From Medicago truncatula (Eukaryota > Streptophyta > Magnoliopsida > Fabales > Fabaceae), in NCBI RefSeq assembly GCF_003473485.1, contig NC_053042.1:42691262-42755261 (forward strand): a DNA stretch of 64,000 bases, given 5' to 3'. The stretch's first letter is position 1. Each line of letters opens with the position of its first letter. The translations under genes were made by a program, and so were the position numbers. This document shows, piece after piece, positions 1 to 10,071 of the stretch. The notes below the pieces were generated by a model that worked only from the letters and a program-made list of their open reading frames with translations, had not been told where the DNA came from and made no database searches.

Positions 1-148
1 GATTAACGAAATGTACAATAAGACTATTTTGAAATTTTGATACACTTGAGTAATTGTTATGGCTATTCGTTACACATTCAGATACCAAATTCATTATTAC
101 CCTTTGATTATTAATGAATATTAATATGAAAATGCTAACAAGTTCCCT

Positions 149-460
149 TAGACCATCTCCGTATATTGAGAGTGTATTAACTATTTAAGACCCGGTGCCT
201 ATTAGGTACCTCCAATGGGGGGAATCTTTTTCAGGGTCTTATAAGACCCGGAATCTTATTTAAGACTCATACTTTTAAGCGGGACTCGTACTCTTTTAAT
301 ATTAAAAAATTAAAATATAATGATATAAAGTTATTAATAGTTTGAGTGATCGAGTGCTTATTAGGTACTACTATTAAAAAATTATAAATGAGTGATATGT
401 ACACGTGAGACCCATTTAAGAACCCAAAAATGAGTGTCTCCATTGTGGGTGCTCTTAGGA
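149..460. repeat. candidate degenerate MITE
   Basis: The left part (accatctccgta... tttaagaccc) and the inverted right part (gggtctcacg... ggtgctcttag, read on the other strand) resemble each other, and the segment carries two copies of a 'gtgcctattaggtac'-like string. No clean target duplication was found. It could be an old MITE or a chance low-complexity match; the rest of 1-724 is AT-rich with no gene visible. Confidence 0.3.
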
Positions 461-724
461 CATTGTTTAAGCATCTAAAAATAATACTTTTACATTGAAA
501 ATTGTGTAATTATGACTTTTATATATGTTTGACTTGAATTTTCAAGACAAACTTCCCTTTTTGTTGGTTCCTTAAACAATGTCGTTAAAGGCACTCGTTA
601 GCACGACCAATATTAATATAATAGGTAAACAAATTCTAACAAGTGCACTAATAACACTTTTAAAAGTTTAAATAATAAGATTTATGAAAAAAATAATCTT
701 AATTAAAATGTTTAATTTTTTAAA

Positions 725-1184
725 GGCTTAAATGTTCTTTTGGTCCCTTGACTATTTAATTGGAATCGCTTTGGTCCCTTAACTAAAAAAAAGATTGTTT
801 AAAGATTTTATGTTTTTTTTAGTCTCGTTTTGGTCCCTTCTGTTAGGTTTCCGTTAGTTTTAATAAAAAAACGTTAAGTGTGGACACGTGTCACCTTGTC
901 ATTGGTTAACTCTGGACACGTGTCACTTTGTCATTGGCTTTGAGATTATTATTTAAAAATAAAAAATAAAAAAGTCAGAGCCAATTATAAGGTGACACGT
1001 GTCCAGGAGTTAACTTTTTTTTAAAACCCTAACGGAAACCTAACAGAAGAGACCAAAACGAGACTAAAAAAAAAACTTAAAATCCTCAAACAATCTTTTT
1101 TTTAGTTAAGAGACCAAGGTGATACCAATTAAATAAGGTGATACCAATTAAATAGTTAAGAGACCAAAAGAGCATTTAAGCGCT
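725..1184. mobile_element. Mutator-like MITE with G-box/ABRE palindromes
   Basis: About 460 bp with long terminal inverted repeats: the left end reads ggcttaaatgttcttttgg and the right end, on the other strand, is nearly the same for about 40 bp (both run on into tatttaattgg). It is flanked by a 9-bp direct repeat, ttttttaaa, at 716-724 and 1185-1193, the size expected for Mutator-type transposition, although the low complexity weakens this. Inside lie three copies of the perfect palindrome gacacgtgtc (883-892, 915-924, 994-1003), which contains the CACGTG G-box and ACGTGTC ABRE core. There is no coding capacity, so it is non-autonomous. Confidence 0.65.
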
Positions 1185-1253
1185 TTTTTTAAATAAATAA
1201 ATTTCTTTATTTGGGATGAATTTGAAATAGAACATTCTAGTCTTCTAAAGAAA

Positions 1254-1285
1254 AGCCCAACAGATCTCTCTCTTTAAAACCCTAA
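1254..1285 (+). promoter_or_regulatory. site II element plus telo-box of the snoRNA cluster
   Basis: AGCCCA at 1254-1259 is a site II element in reverse (TGGGCT), and AAACCCTAA at 1277-1285 is a telo-box. This pair is the known promoter signature of plant snoRNA and ribosomal-protein genes. It lies about 500 bp before the first U14 copy, and transcription probably starts just downstream. The function is inferred from motif and context. Confidence 0.6.
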
Positions 1286-1785
1286 CCCTCACATTCACAA
1301 TCGTAGAATAGTTAGCCGCAACATGGATCCTAGATAATTCCCGGATCGCTTTCTAGGGTTTTTCAATCACAATGCAAAGTTTGTTTTTTATTTTCATTGT
1401 TTATGTTTTATTTTAGTTTCTGGGTTGTTGTTTAATCTCTATGTTCCTTTTGTTCTAAACTTTTGATTTTTGATATCTGAAACACAAATTGGACTGTGAA
1501 GATTTCTGTGATAGGTCTCGTTCGTCGTAATTGGTCTTTTTCGACCTTGCCGACCATCCTGTTATATCACCACCCATATTCTGAGTCCTTTCTTCATAAT
1601 CACAATTACTTATTTTTATTTGAAATTATAAATTTTTGTTGATTTTTCATTCTTATTTTTTAACTTTTTATAACTTTTGATATTGTTATTGTTATTGTTA
1701 TTTTTGTGTGCTACTTATTTTTCTTATGACGTAGTGCATGATTTTTATGCCAATTTTTGGATCATTTTCATATGGTCATATGATT

Positions 1786-1911
1786 ATTGTCTATGATGAT
1801 ATCTTGAAGGCTTGTTTCTCAAAACATTCGCAGTGGCCGCCTAAGAGCTTTCGCCTTCGCCAGGCTTGAGAGCTAGTGCTGTTTTATCCTTCCTTGGATG
1901 TCTGAGACAAT
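1786..1911 (+). ncRNA. U14: box C/D snoRNA U14, copy 1
   Basis: Box C TGATGA is at 1794-1799 and box D CTGA at 1902-1905, enclosed by a 6-bp terminal stem attgtc/gacaat (1786-1791 with 1906-1911). Domain A, CATTCGCAGT at 1825-1834, is complementary to the 5' region of 18S rRNA (ACTGCGAATG). Domain B, CCTTCCTTGGATGT at 1888-1901, is complementary to the universal 18S segment ACATCCAAGGAAGG and abuts box D, as needed to guide ribose methylation. U14 is known to be needed for 18S pre-rRNA processing in the nucleolus. All key elements are intact, so the copy is probably functional. Confidence 0.92.
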
Positions 1912-2144
1912 GTCTGTTTGAATATCTTGTGTTCATATTACACCGATTTGTCTTGTTTCTCTTGATTGGAGAAATTGTTTATTAGTAGTTAGCACAATTT
2001 TTTGTTTTTTTTTTGGGCAATGTTAAAAGATCCAATACTTGCTTAAGACTTGAAATTGTGTCTGCAAAGTTGATCTTGTGTCTCGTCTTGTTCATGTAAA
2101 TTGAACAATGACAATTTTTGATGTTTTGTTTATTTGATTATAAA

Positions 2145-2269
2145 TGACCAATGATGATAAATCTAAGGCTTGTTTCTCAAAACATTCGCAGTGGCCGCCT
2201 AAGAACTTTCGCCTTTCGCCGGGCTTGAGAGTTAATGCTGCTATTTCCTTCCTTGGATGTCTGAGGTCA
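2145..2269 (+). ncRNA. U14: box C/D snoRNA U14, copy 2
   Basis: Same architecture as copy 1: box C TGATGA 2152-2157, domain A 2183-2192, domain B 2247-2260 and box D 2261-2264. The terminal stem is tgacc/ggtca (2145-2149 with 2265-2269). The stem differs in sequence from copy 1 but keeps pairing, which is compensatory change and good evidence for selection on structure. The middle (tcgcc... gcttgagag) is variable between copies, as expected of a non-guiding segment. Confidence 0.92.
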
Positions 2270-2479
2270 AATTATTCTCTTGTGATTTTGTTGATGTATG
2301 TGTTTACTACTACAATTGAAACAGAGAATGTATTTTGAATGAGTCAGGAGTTAATCTAATTGTTGTTTTGATTGATATAAAAAATTTGATGTCATTGATT
2401 TGATTCCCTTTTGATTGCATAAACAATCTGTGATTCACAATTATGATCAACTTTGATGACATGTGTTTTACCAAGTCTA

Positions 2480-2605
2480 TAACTCAATGATGATAAATCT
2501 AAGGCTTGTTTCTCAAAACATTCGCAGTGGCTGCCTAATAGCTTTCGCCTTCGCCAGGCTTGAGAGCTAATGCAGTTACTTTCCTTCCTTGGATGTCTGA
2601 GGTTA
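2480..2605 (+). ncRNA. U14: box C/D snoRNA U14, copy 3
   Basis: Box C TGATGA 2488-2493, domain A 2519-2528, domain B 2583-2596 and box D 2597-2600. The terminal stem taact/ggtta (2480-2484 with 2601-2605) includes G-U pairs and is weaker than in the other two copies. Between the two 18S-matching domains it has diverged (gtggctgcctaatag rather than gtggccgcctaagaa). It is probably functional, with slightly less certainty because of the weaker stem. Confidence 0.88.
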
Positions 2606-3625
2606 ATTTCTATTTGCTTTTGGGTTGATTTGCAAGTCTGGTGATGTGTTCTAATCATCTAATTAGCATGTCAATAGCATGTATTGCTATGAAAGAGTGA
2701 TGGATTGCATTTTCTTTTTGGTAATAGATGCATTACATGTTTCATTCTTAATTTATATTTATGTAATGAGATAATTTTGTTTCGTGTCCACTTGTTTTCC
2801 ACATTTCCAATCTTTCGGACTATGAAACACAATTCCTACAATGAAATCTTTTATACTCTTCACACATCTGCAATTCAGTATACAAGAAAAGTTTAAGTTA
2901 AAATGAAATATTATTGTTAATCCCAACTTACTAACAGTTATTGTCAACATCTTTGAAATCATGCATCCAATTAAGAGTATAACGAGAATTTAGACAGTTT
3001 CAGGGATGAGACATCCATCAATATTGGAAGTTGAAGAATATTTGATTTCCTTGACTTGCAGCAATTTGTTACATTCTAAACTTTGACATTACAACTATGG
3101 TTTCTGTATTGTCTAAGTACAGAATGCCCTTGTATGTACCCATAATTGGTTGAATAGTTTTAAAGATGTTGTACCTCTTGGCAAGTTATATTAGTAAGAG
3201 AAATGTTAAAAGGGTACTCTGATGCACTCGTTAACAAAATCCGTTCATTTTTACTTGCAATTTAGTAAAGATGTCATTGTCTGTGCGAGATTTAGCACTC
3301 AATGGACTGAATATGGTGATGTGTCACCATTTTCTCAACAACTAATTTGCATGCAGGTCACTAATTTGACGGTCAAACAGTTTTTTATTCTAATTTAAAC
3401 ATAATCAAGACGAACAAAAGAAAATGAAAATCCAATACATGCATGTCCTTGGAACAGCCCCAAATGAATGTGGGCGAGAAGAAAAGAGATGATCACACTC
3501 TAATCTTTACCACCAGCTTCGTAAGTAATGAAATTAAGGAGAAGATTATTTGGATTATGAAATGTAGACATGCAACTGTTTGTTGTTTTTTGTCTCCATG
3601 AAGACATTGAATATAGGCGGAACAC
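2606..3625. other. intergenic, no gene seen
   Basis: AT-rich DNA after the snoRNA cluster. I looked for further C/D boxes and found no convincing C-D pair with a terminal stem. Short open frames in 2.7-2.96 kb have no recognisable similarity. Confidence 0.5.
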
Positions 3626-5056
3626 ATAAAAAAAACTTATAAAAACACCACACGGACGCCATTTAACTCATGGCTATCACTAACATCGATAAAAAAAAAT
3701 TAACCGTTTAAATCAAATTCAACGCCTAAGTTAAAGCTAACTCTCCAACCTTTCTCATGAATGACCACAAAAACTAAATCCAATCACCTAACAACTTATG
3801 CTCACCAAACCACTCCAAAAAACAATCCAACCGATCAAAATCCTTCAAAACAGAGCCTCATATTCTCATCGAGCCCAGTTAAACATTTGGAAATGACTTA
3901 TTTCAACACTCCTATGGGTTCCACCACCACTTGACCCCCGAGGAAGAAGACAACATAACAAGCCTAAAAACTTGAGAGTTATAATTGCATTTGTTTGTCG
4001 TCTATTACACTCCACCCAATAGTTTCTAAAATGAGAAGCAAATAAGTTTCTTCATGTTGAGATGGTATTTCTAAACTCTTGTAGCAACTACATACGTATT
4101 GTGGAAAACATTTGTCGTCATTTTGAAATATAGCACAAAGTCGACGTTATCAAACTGAAAATCACTTGGCCTTCCCAAAGCATGAAAAAAACTTATAAAA
4201 ACCCCACACGGACGCCATTTAACTCATGGCTATCACTAACATCGATAAAAAAAATTAACCGTTTAAATCAAATTCAACGCCTAAGTTAAAGCTAACTCTC
4301 CAACCTTTCTCATGAATGACCACAAAAACTAAATCCAATCACCTAACAACTTATGCTCACCAAACCACTCCAAAAAACAATCCAACCGATCAAAATCCTT
4401 CAAAACAGAGCCTCATATTCTCATCGAGCCCAGTTAAACATTTGGAAATGACTTATTTCAACACTCCTATGGGTTCCACCACCACTTGACCCCCGAGGAA
4501 GAAGACAACATAACAAGCCTAAAAACTTGAGAGTTATAATTGCATTTGTTTGTCGTCTATTACACTCCACCCAATAGTTTCTAAAATGAGAAGCAAATAA
4601 GTTTCTTCATGTTGAGATGATATTTCTAAGCTCTTGTAGCAACTACATACGTATTGTGGAAAACATTTGTCGTCATTTTGAAATATAGCACAAAGTCGAC
4701 GTTATCAAACTGAAAATCACTTGGCCTTCCCAAAGCATGAAATAGCGTTTCACCGACATCCACATGATACAAAGGAATAAAGGATAGATTTTATACCAAT
4801 GCAAAAGCCCCATCTTTTTCATGCAAACACACATCCATGCATGTTCTATTCATTGACGTGAGAAAGAGGAATCAATGTTACATTTGAGACGCCTACGTTG
4901 AGGGCACTGCTATCAAGAAGAAGATGGGAAAGAGGTTGAAGCACCGTCATGAGTGTTTGCGTATGTTAATGTAGATGACTGTCCCACGAAAGCTATCGTG
5001 GTTGTTTGACACCTTAACAAGTTAATGTAGATGAGTGTAGGGTATTTGACACCTTT
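3626..5056 (-). mobile_element. LINE (L1-type) relic, RNase H and 3' part
   Basis: Read on the minus strand, the segment translates in pieces to the C-terminal RNase H region typical of legume LINEs: a stretch near 4740-4620 gives a run like HALGRPSDFQFDNVDFVLYF followed by KMTTNVFHNT. Stops and frame changes interrupt it throughout, so it is dead. It is the 3' continuation of the reverse-transcriptase piece at 10072-11700; the two were separated by the LTR element that landed between them. No poly(A) tail is visible at the left edge, which is only the limit of recognition. Confidence 0.7.
3630..4740. repeat. 555-bp tandem duplication in the LINE 3' part
   Basis: Two head-to-tail copies, about 3630-4185 and 4186-4740, differ by only a handful of bases (for example gagatggtatt versus gagatgatatt and one A in a homopolymer). 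Each covers the RNase H remnant and presumed 3' untranslated part of the LINE. The closeness of the copies shows that the duplication is much younger than the decay of the LINE itself. Confidence 0.9.
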
Positions 5057-5141
5057 TGTAACGCCCTAGTTATTTATTTAATTAATTTGAATTATGTGGA
5101 GTATATATTTTTATATATGATGTTTAGTGATTTATGCGGAG

Positions 5142-5172
<31 letters not shown>

Positions 5173-5730
5173 ATATATATACATGTGATTTTGAGTGTTT
5201 ATGTGGTGTATTATTTTATTATATAGTTTATTTAATAATAATTAGAATAAGTATGAAATAATAATTATTTTGGAGTTTGGGGAGTTATTTAATATTTATT
5301 AAAGTTAATGGGGAGTTAAGTGAAAATATAGGGAGTTAAGTAATGGGAAGTTAGGAAAAGAAAGAATCAGAAACTGTTTTACGTGAAACCAAGCCAAGGG
5401 AGAGGAAACCAGGAACAAGAGAGAAGAACCAAGGGAATCCATTTTTGCTGTGCATTTTCATTCTGAACTAAGGTAAGGGTGAGATTTACTTCAATAGTGT
5501 AGAATTTAAAGTCTGATTTTGAGTTTAACAGGTTTTGGTAAAAATTGGGGATTTTGGGTTTTATGTTGAAATTGTGGATTTTGGAGTTGGGAGTGTAAAT
5601 TTGATGTTAGAAATAGGTTCTAAGTACATACAGAAAGTTAATTTGCATCTGTAAACTGATTTGGGGAGTGATTGGAAGGAAAATGGGATTTTTGGGTAAA
5701 ACCAGTTTTCTGCCCGTACTGAAGTTCATC

Positions 5731-6085
5731 GCTCGCCTCGCGAGTAGCTGTTCTCGCCATGGCGAGTGAGCAACTTCATAGCTCGCCTCGCGAGCAGTCC
5801 AACTCGCCATGGCGAGTAGCCCAGATCAAAACTTGATTTTTGAAAAGTTGTTATAAGATGTTTTGGGGTTGGTTTAAGGTACCTAGATGATAATAAAGAG
5901 GAATGGTGAAAGTTTTAGGTTAAAAAGATGAATAGGGAGCTTAGAATTGGAGTTTGAGTGAGAAAATGTCACTTTTCCCGAGAGTACCTGATTTTCACTC
6001 GCCTTGAGTTCGCTTTGAACTCGCCACGGCGAGCTACTGTTTTTGTGAACTCGCCATGGCGAGCAGATGTGCTCGCGAGGCGAGC
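5731..6085. repeat. palindrome cluster inside the LTR
   Basis: The 14-bp perfect palindrome ctcgccatggcgag occurs at 5753-5766, 5803-5816 and 6050-6063, with a one-base variant at 6020-6033. It alternates with the related gctcgcctcgcgag strings near 5731, 5781 and, reversed, 6071. The cluster is far more CG-rich than anything around it. Its function is unknown. Confidence 0.85.
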
Positions 6086-6340
6086 TAGTGCAGTTTGAGT
6101 GCAGTTTTGCTTGCTTGATTAATAAGGTTTGAGTGTTGTTGTTTAAGCATAATTATATTTAATTGTGCATCATTCTGAATGGTTGAATCTCTGTTGGATG
6201 TTGATTGATGATGAGTAATGCATTGTATGTTTTAATTATTAATCATACATGTCGTTTAAGTGGAGTCACATGAAGTTGCATTGCATGGTCAGTTGTATGT
6301 AGATATACACAAGTAGGTCCATTGCATATGCATAAAACAG

Positions 6341-6444
6341 CGGTGAGGGCTTCGGTCCTGGAGTACTAGTTGCTCAACAGCGGTGAGGGCTTCGGTCCTG
6401 ATGAATGCTTTAACCATTCAAAAGCGGTGAGGGCTTCGGTCCTG
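6341..6444 (+). repeat. threefold 20-bp repeat inside the LTR
   Basis: cggtgagggcttcggtcctg occurs exactly at 6341-6360, 6381-6400 and 6425-6444, with 20-24 bp of unlike sequence between copies. Conserved internal LTR motifs of this kind are often promoter parts; that role is inference here. Confidence 0.9.
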
Positions 6445-7221
6445 ATTGGTACCACATGCATAATGCATTTCATTAAGAAGTTTAAGATGGTGTCTTAGCA
6501 GTGGTCATGTCATTTGCATGAGTCTTGGTTGTTGTTTCAGGTTTATCTGATGTTGATGTTGATGTTGAATATACATTTACTTATATATATTCATTGCGAT
6601 CTTGATGTGTTGTTGATGTTATTGGTAATATGTACATTGTATACATACTTGCTAAATGGATTATTATGGTGATGTTGTTGTGACTTGTGAATTAAATATT
6701 GATATTTGCAAGATTATTATATTTGAAGTTTTAGGGTGTTAGATTCATTTGATGATTTTAATATCTATATTTATTGTTGTGAATCTCACCCCTTCTGCTT
6801 GAAAACGTTGCCCTTCCTATGGGTAACTTGCAGGTGATCCTGAGTAGTAGGTGGTGGCTCAAAGTCGTGTCTAGGGCTCTGATACGTGGGATGGGAATTA
6901 TCATTTTTGTTATTGTTGCTTTTCCTTTCCATGTATCAAATTTTGGAACTTGTAGTGTGGAGCCTTTTTGTTGTCTTTGAACTATGATGTTGAATTATGT
7001 TAAGGCCTTTAATGCCATAGATTATTGTTGGATGTTCATGAGGATATGGATTTTGAAAACTATTCCGCTGCTATGTTTTCATATATATAAGTTGATTTGA
7101 TTAAATAGTTTTATTTTCTATTTAAGAATTTTTACAAATGACGTGTAGCATGCCCGTTTGTGGAATTACTCTGATGTATATAAGCTATTTTATTTGTTTT
7201 GGGTAACGGGGTGTTACAAAT

Positions 7222-7233
7222 TGGTATCAGAGC
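7222..7233 (+). other. primer binding site, tRNA-Met type
   Basis: tggtatcagagc lies three bases past the end of the 5' LTR. This is the widely used plant retroelement primer site complementary to the 3' end of initiator tRNA-Met. Confidence 0.9.
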
Positions 7234-7351
7234 AGGTTGGTCCGTCCGGCCAAGTAGTAGAGTCGTGTTGAGCCACCTAGGATAGAGTGTCAACTTTAAT
7301 GTTGCTTTTTGTTGTTGTTCTGAGTTGTTGTTTGTCGTGTAGAATCTCGAG

Positions 7352-8844
7352 ATGACTGGAAGTAGTGATGCTGCTCTTGTTGCTGCGCTTGAGGCTGTAG
7401 CTCAAGCTGTTCAACAGCAACCTAAGGTTGAGACTGGTGGTGATGGAACCATGATGTTAGAGACTTTCCTGAGGAATCATCCACCAACTTTCAAGGGTAG
7501 GTATGATCCTGACGGTGCTCAGAAATGACTGAAGGAAGTTGAAAGGATTTTCAGGGTCATGCAGTGTTCTGAGACACAGAAGGTGCGGTTTGGGACGCAT
7601 ATGTTAGCGGAAGAGGCTGACGACTGGTGGGTGAGTTTGTTGCCTGTGCTGGAACAGGGTGATACTGTGGTGACTTGGGCTATGTTCAGGAAGGAGTTTC
7701 TGAGTAGGTACTTTCCGGAGGATGTCAGAGGTAAGAAAGAAATTGAGTTTCTGGAGCTGAAACAGGGTGATATGTCCGTTACGGAGTATGCTGCTAGGTT
7801 TGTGGAACTTGCCAAGTTCTACCCTCACTATAGTGTGGAGACAGCTGAGTTCTCTAAGTGTATCAAATTTGAGAATGGGTTGAGAGCTGACATCAAAAGA
7901 GCTATTGGGTATCAGCAGATCAGAGTCTTCTCTGAGTTGGTAAACAGATGTAGAATTTATGAAGAAGACACCAAAGCTCATTACAAGATAATGAGTGGGA
8001 GGAGGGGTAAGGGACAACAGAATCGTCCTAAACCTTACAGTGCTCCTGCTGACAAAGGAAAGCAGAGGATGGGTGATGATAGGAGGCCCAAGAGGAGAGA
8101 TGCTCCTGTTGAGATTGTTTGCTACAAGTGTGGTGAGAAAGGCCACAAGAGTAATGTTTGTGGAAGAGATGATAGGAAGTGCTTCAGGTGTGGTCAGAAG
8201 GGTCACAGTTTAGCTGAATGCAAGCGTGGGGACATTGTCTGTTACAACTGCAATGGGGAAGGTCATATCAGTTCACAGTGTCCTGAGCCGAAGAAGACTA
8301 GAATTGGTGGAAAGGTTTTTGCCTTGACTGGTACGCAGACTCCTAATGAGGACCGACTTATCAGAGGTACTTGTTTCTTTAATAGTACTCCTTTAATTGC
8401 TATTATTGATACTGGTGCTACTCATTGTTTTATTGCTATTGAATGTGCATATAAGTTGGGTTTGGATGTATCTGATATGAAAGGGAAAATGGTTGTTGAA
8501 ACTCCAGCTAAGGGTTCAGTAACCACTTCTCTTGTTTGTCTGCGGTGTCCTATATCTATGTTTGGTAGAGATTTTGTGATTGATTTAGTTTGTCTGCCGT
8601 TGACGGGTATGGATGTGATTTTTGGTATGAATTGGTTAGAGTATAATCGAGTTCATATCAACTGCTATAATAAGACGGTGCATTTCTCTTCTGCTGAAGA
8701 AGAAGGTGAGGTTGAGCTTCTGTCTACGAAACAGATGAAACAGTTTGAACGTGATGGTATCCTGATGTATTCTCTAATGGCACAATTGTCGTTAGAAAAT
8801 CAAGCTGTGATTGATGGTTTACCTGTAGTGAATGAATTTCCATA
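7352..8844 (+). other. gag-protease part of the LTR element
   Basis: Gag-like sequence is followed by three CCHC zinc knuckles (CYKCGEKGHKSNVC, CFRCGQKGHSLAEC, CYNCNGEGHISSQC) at about 8120-8280 and then an aspartic-protease core with IIDTGATHCFI near 8400-8435. In this group gag and pol are usually translated together as one polyprotein. It is described here only as a fossil part of the broken element. Confidence 0.85.
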
Positions 8845-8869
8845 AGTATTTCCTGATGAGATTCCTGAT

Positions 8870-9868
8870 GTGCCACCAGAGAGGGAGGTTGAATTTTCAA
8901 TTGATCTTGTTCCAGGAACTAAGCCGGTGTCGATGGCACCGTACCGTATGTCAGCTTCTGAGTTAGTTGAGTTGAAGAAGCAGTTGGAGGATCTGTTAGA
9001 TAAGAAGTTTGTAAGACCCAGTGTTTCACCTTGGGGAGCACCGGTGTTGTTGGTAAAGAAGAAGGATGGTAGTATGAGACTGTGTATAGATTACCGTCAG
9101 TTGAACAAAGTTACGATCAAGAACAGATATCCGCTTCCTAGAATTGACGACTTGATGGATCAGTTGGTTGGTGCTAAGATTTTCAGTAAGATTGATTTGA
9201 GGTCTGGTTATCATCAGATAAAGGTGAAGGATGAAGATATGCAGAAGACGGCCTTTAGGACACGTTATGGACATTACGAATACAAGGTGATGCCTTTCGG
9301 TGTTACTAATGCGCCTGGTGTTTTTATGGAGTACATGAACCAAATTTTCCATGCTTTCCTGGATAAGTTTGTTGTGGTATTTATTGATGATATTTTAATC
9401 TATTCCAAGAATGAGGAGGAGCATGCAGAGCATCTGAGAATTGTATTGCAAGTGTTGAAGGAAAAGAGGTTGTATGCTAAGCTGTCGAAATGTGAGTTCT
9501 GGTTAAGTGAAGTGAGCTTTCTGGGTCATATTATTTCTGGTAGTGGTATTGCAGTGGATTCTTCAAAGGTTGATGCGGTATCACAATGGGAGACTCCGAA
9601 GTCGGTAACTGAGATCAGAAGTTTTCTGGGTTTGGCTGGTTATTACCGCAGGTTCATAGAAGGGTTTTCGAAGTTGGCTCTTCCGTTGACACAGTTGACC
9701 TGTAAGGGTAAGTCTTTTGTGTGGGATGCTCAGTGTGAGAGTAGTTTCAATGAGTTGAAGCGAAGATTGACGACTGCTCCTGTTTTGATTTTGCCTAAAC
9801 CAGAAGAACCGTTTGTTGTATACTGTGATGCATCTAAGCTGGGCTTAGGTGGTGTTTTAATGCCATAG
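8870..9868 (+). other. reverse transcriptase/RNase H part of the LTR element
   Basis: Contains the usual Ty3/gypsy RT landmarks in order: [56 protein letters not shown], the active-site FIDDILIYS and [12 protein letters not shown], then the start of RNase H ([15 protein letters not shown]). It belongs to the broken element and is not a host gene. Confidence 0.9.
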
Positions 9869-10066
9869 ATTATTGTTGGATGTTCATGAGGATATGGATT
9901 TTGAAAACTATTCCGCTGCTATGTTTTCATATATATAAGTTGATTTGATTAAATAGTTTTATTTTCTATTTAAGAATTTTTACAAATGACGTGTAGCATG
10001 CCCGTTTGTGGAATTACTCTGATGTATATAAGCTATTTTATTTGTTTTGGGTAACGGGGTGTTACA
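9856..10066 (+). repeat. terminal part of the 3' LTR
   Basis: About 211 bp that match 7008-7218 of the 5' LTR with no difference seen by eye, ending in gttaca next to the target duplication. Confidence 0.92.
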
Positions 10067-10071
10067 CCTTT

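Larger units (their letters stand above)
1300..2610 (+). ncRNA. putative polycistronic U14 snoRNA precursor
   Basis: The three U14 copies lie on one strand at similar spacing (358 and 336 bp between C boxes) behind a single snoRNA-type promoter. This fits the plant habit of transcribing snoRNA clusters as one precursor that is cut and trimmed. No long reading frame occupies the stretch, and the short open frames over the snoRNAs are chance. The 5' and 3' ends are estimates; no terminator was identified. Confidence 0.5.
5057..7218 (+). repeat. 5' LTR
   Basis: A 2162-bp LTR bounded by tgtaac and gttaca. It contains an AT microsatellite (about 5140-5185), a cluster of CG-rich palindromes (5731-6085) and a threefold 20-bp repeat (6341-6444). 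Its length is at the upper end for plant gypsy LTRs and fits the Tekay/Del group. Confidence 0.92.
5057..10066 (+). mobile_element. young but incomplete Ty3/gypsy LTR retrotransposon
   Basis: A TG...CA-bounded element, tgtaac at its start and gttaca at its end, flanked by a perfect 5-bp target duplication ccttt at 5052-5056 and 10067-10071. Recognised parts in order are a long 5' LTR, a tRNA-Met-type primer site, gag with three zinc knuckles, aspartic protease, reverse transcriptase, the beginning of RNase H, and a terminal part of the 3' LTR. The long LTR, primer type and RT sequence suggest the chromovirus side of Ty3/gypsy (Tekay/Del-like); this lineage call is inference. The aligned LTR portions look identical over about 210 bp, so the insertion is recent. 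The element is broken, with roughly two or three breaks, and cannot be autonomous. It sits inside an older LINE. Confidence 0.93.

Noticed and set aside
2144-2338. Open frame across U14 copy 2
   Set aside because: It covers the snoRNA exactly and has no protein similarity; the conserved bases are explained by 18S complementarity.
2690-2960. Possible fourth snoRNA after the U14 cluster
   Set aside because: A gtgatgga string resembles box C, but no box D with a terminal stem lies at a suitable distance and there is no 18S/25S complement that I recognise.
7604-8206. 200-codon open frame on the minus strand opposite gag
   Set aside because: It is an antisense shadow of the retroelement gag region, with no recognisable domain.
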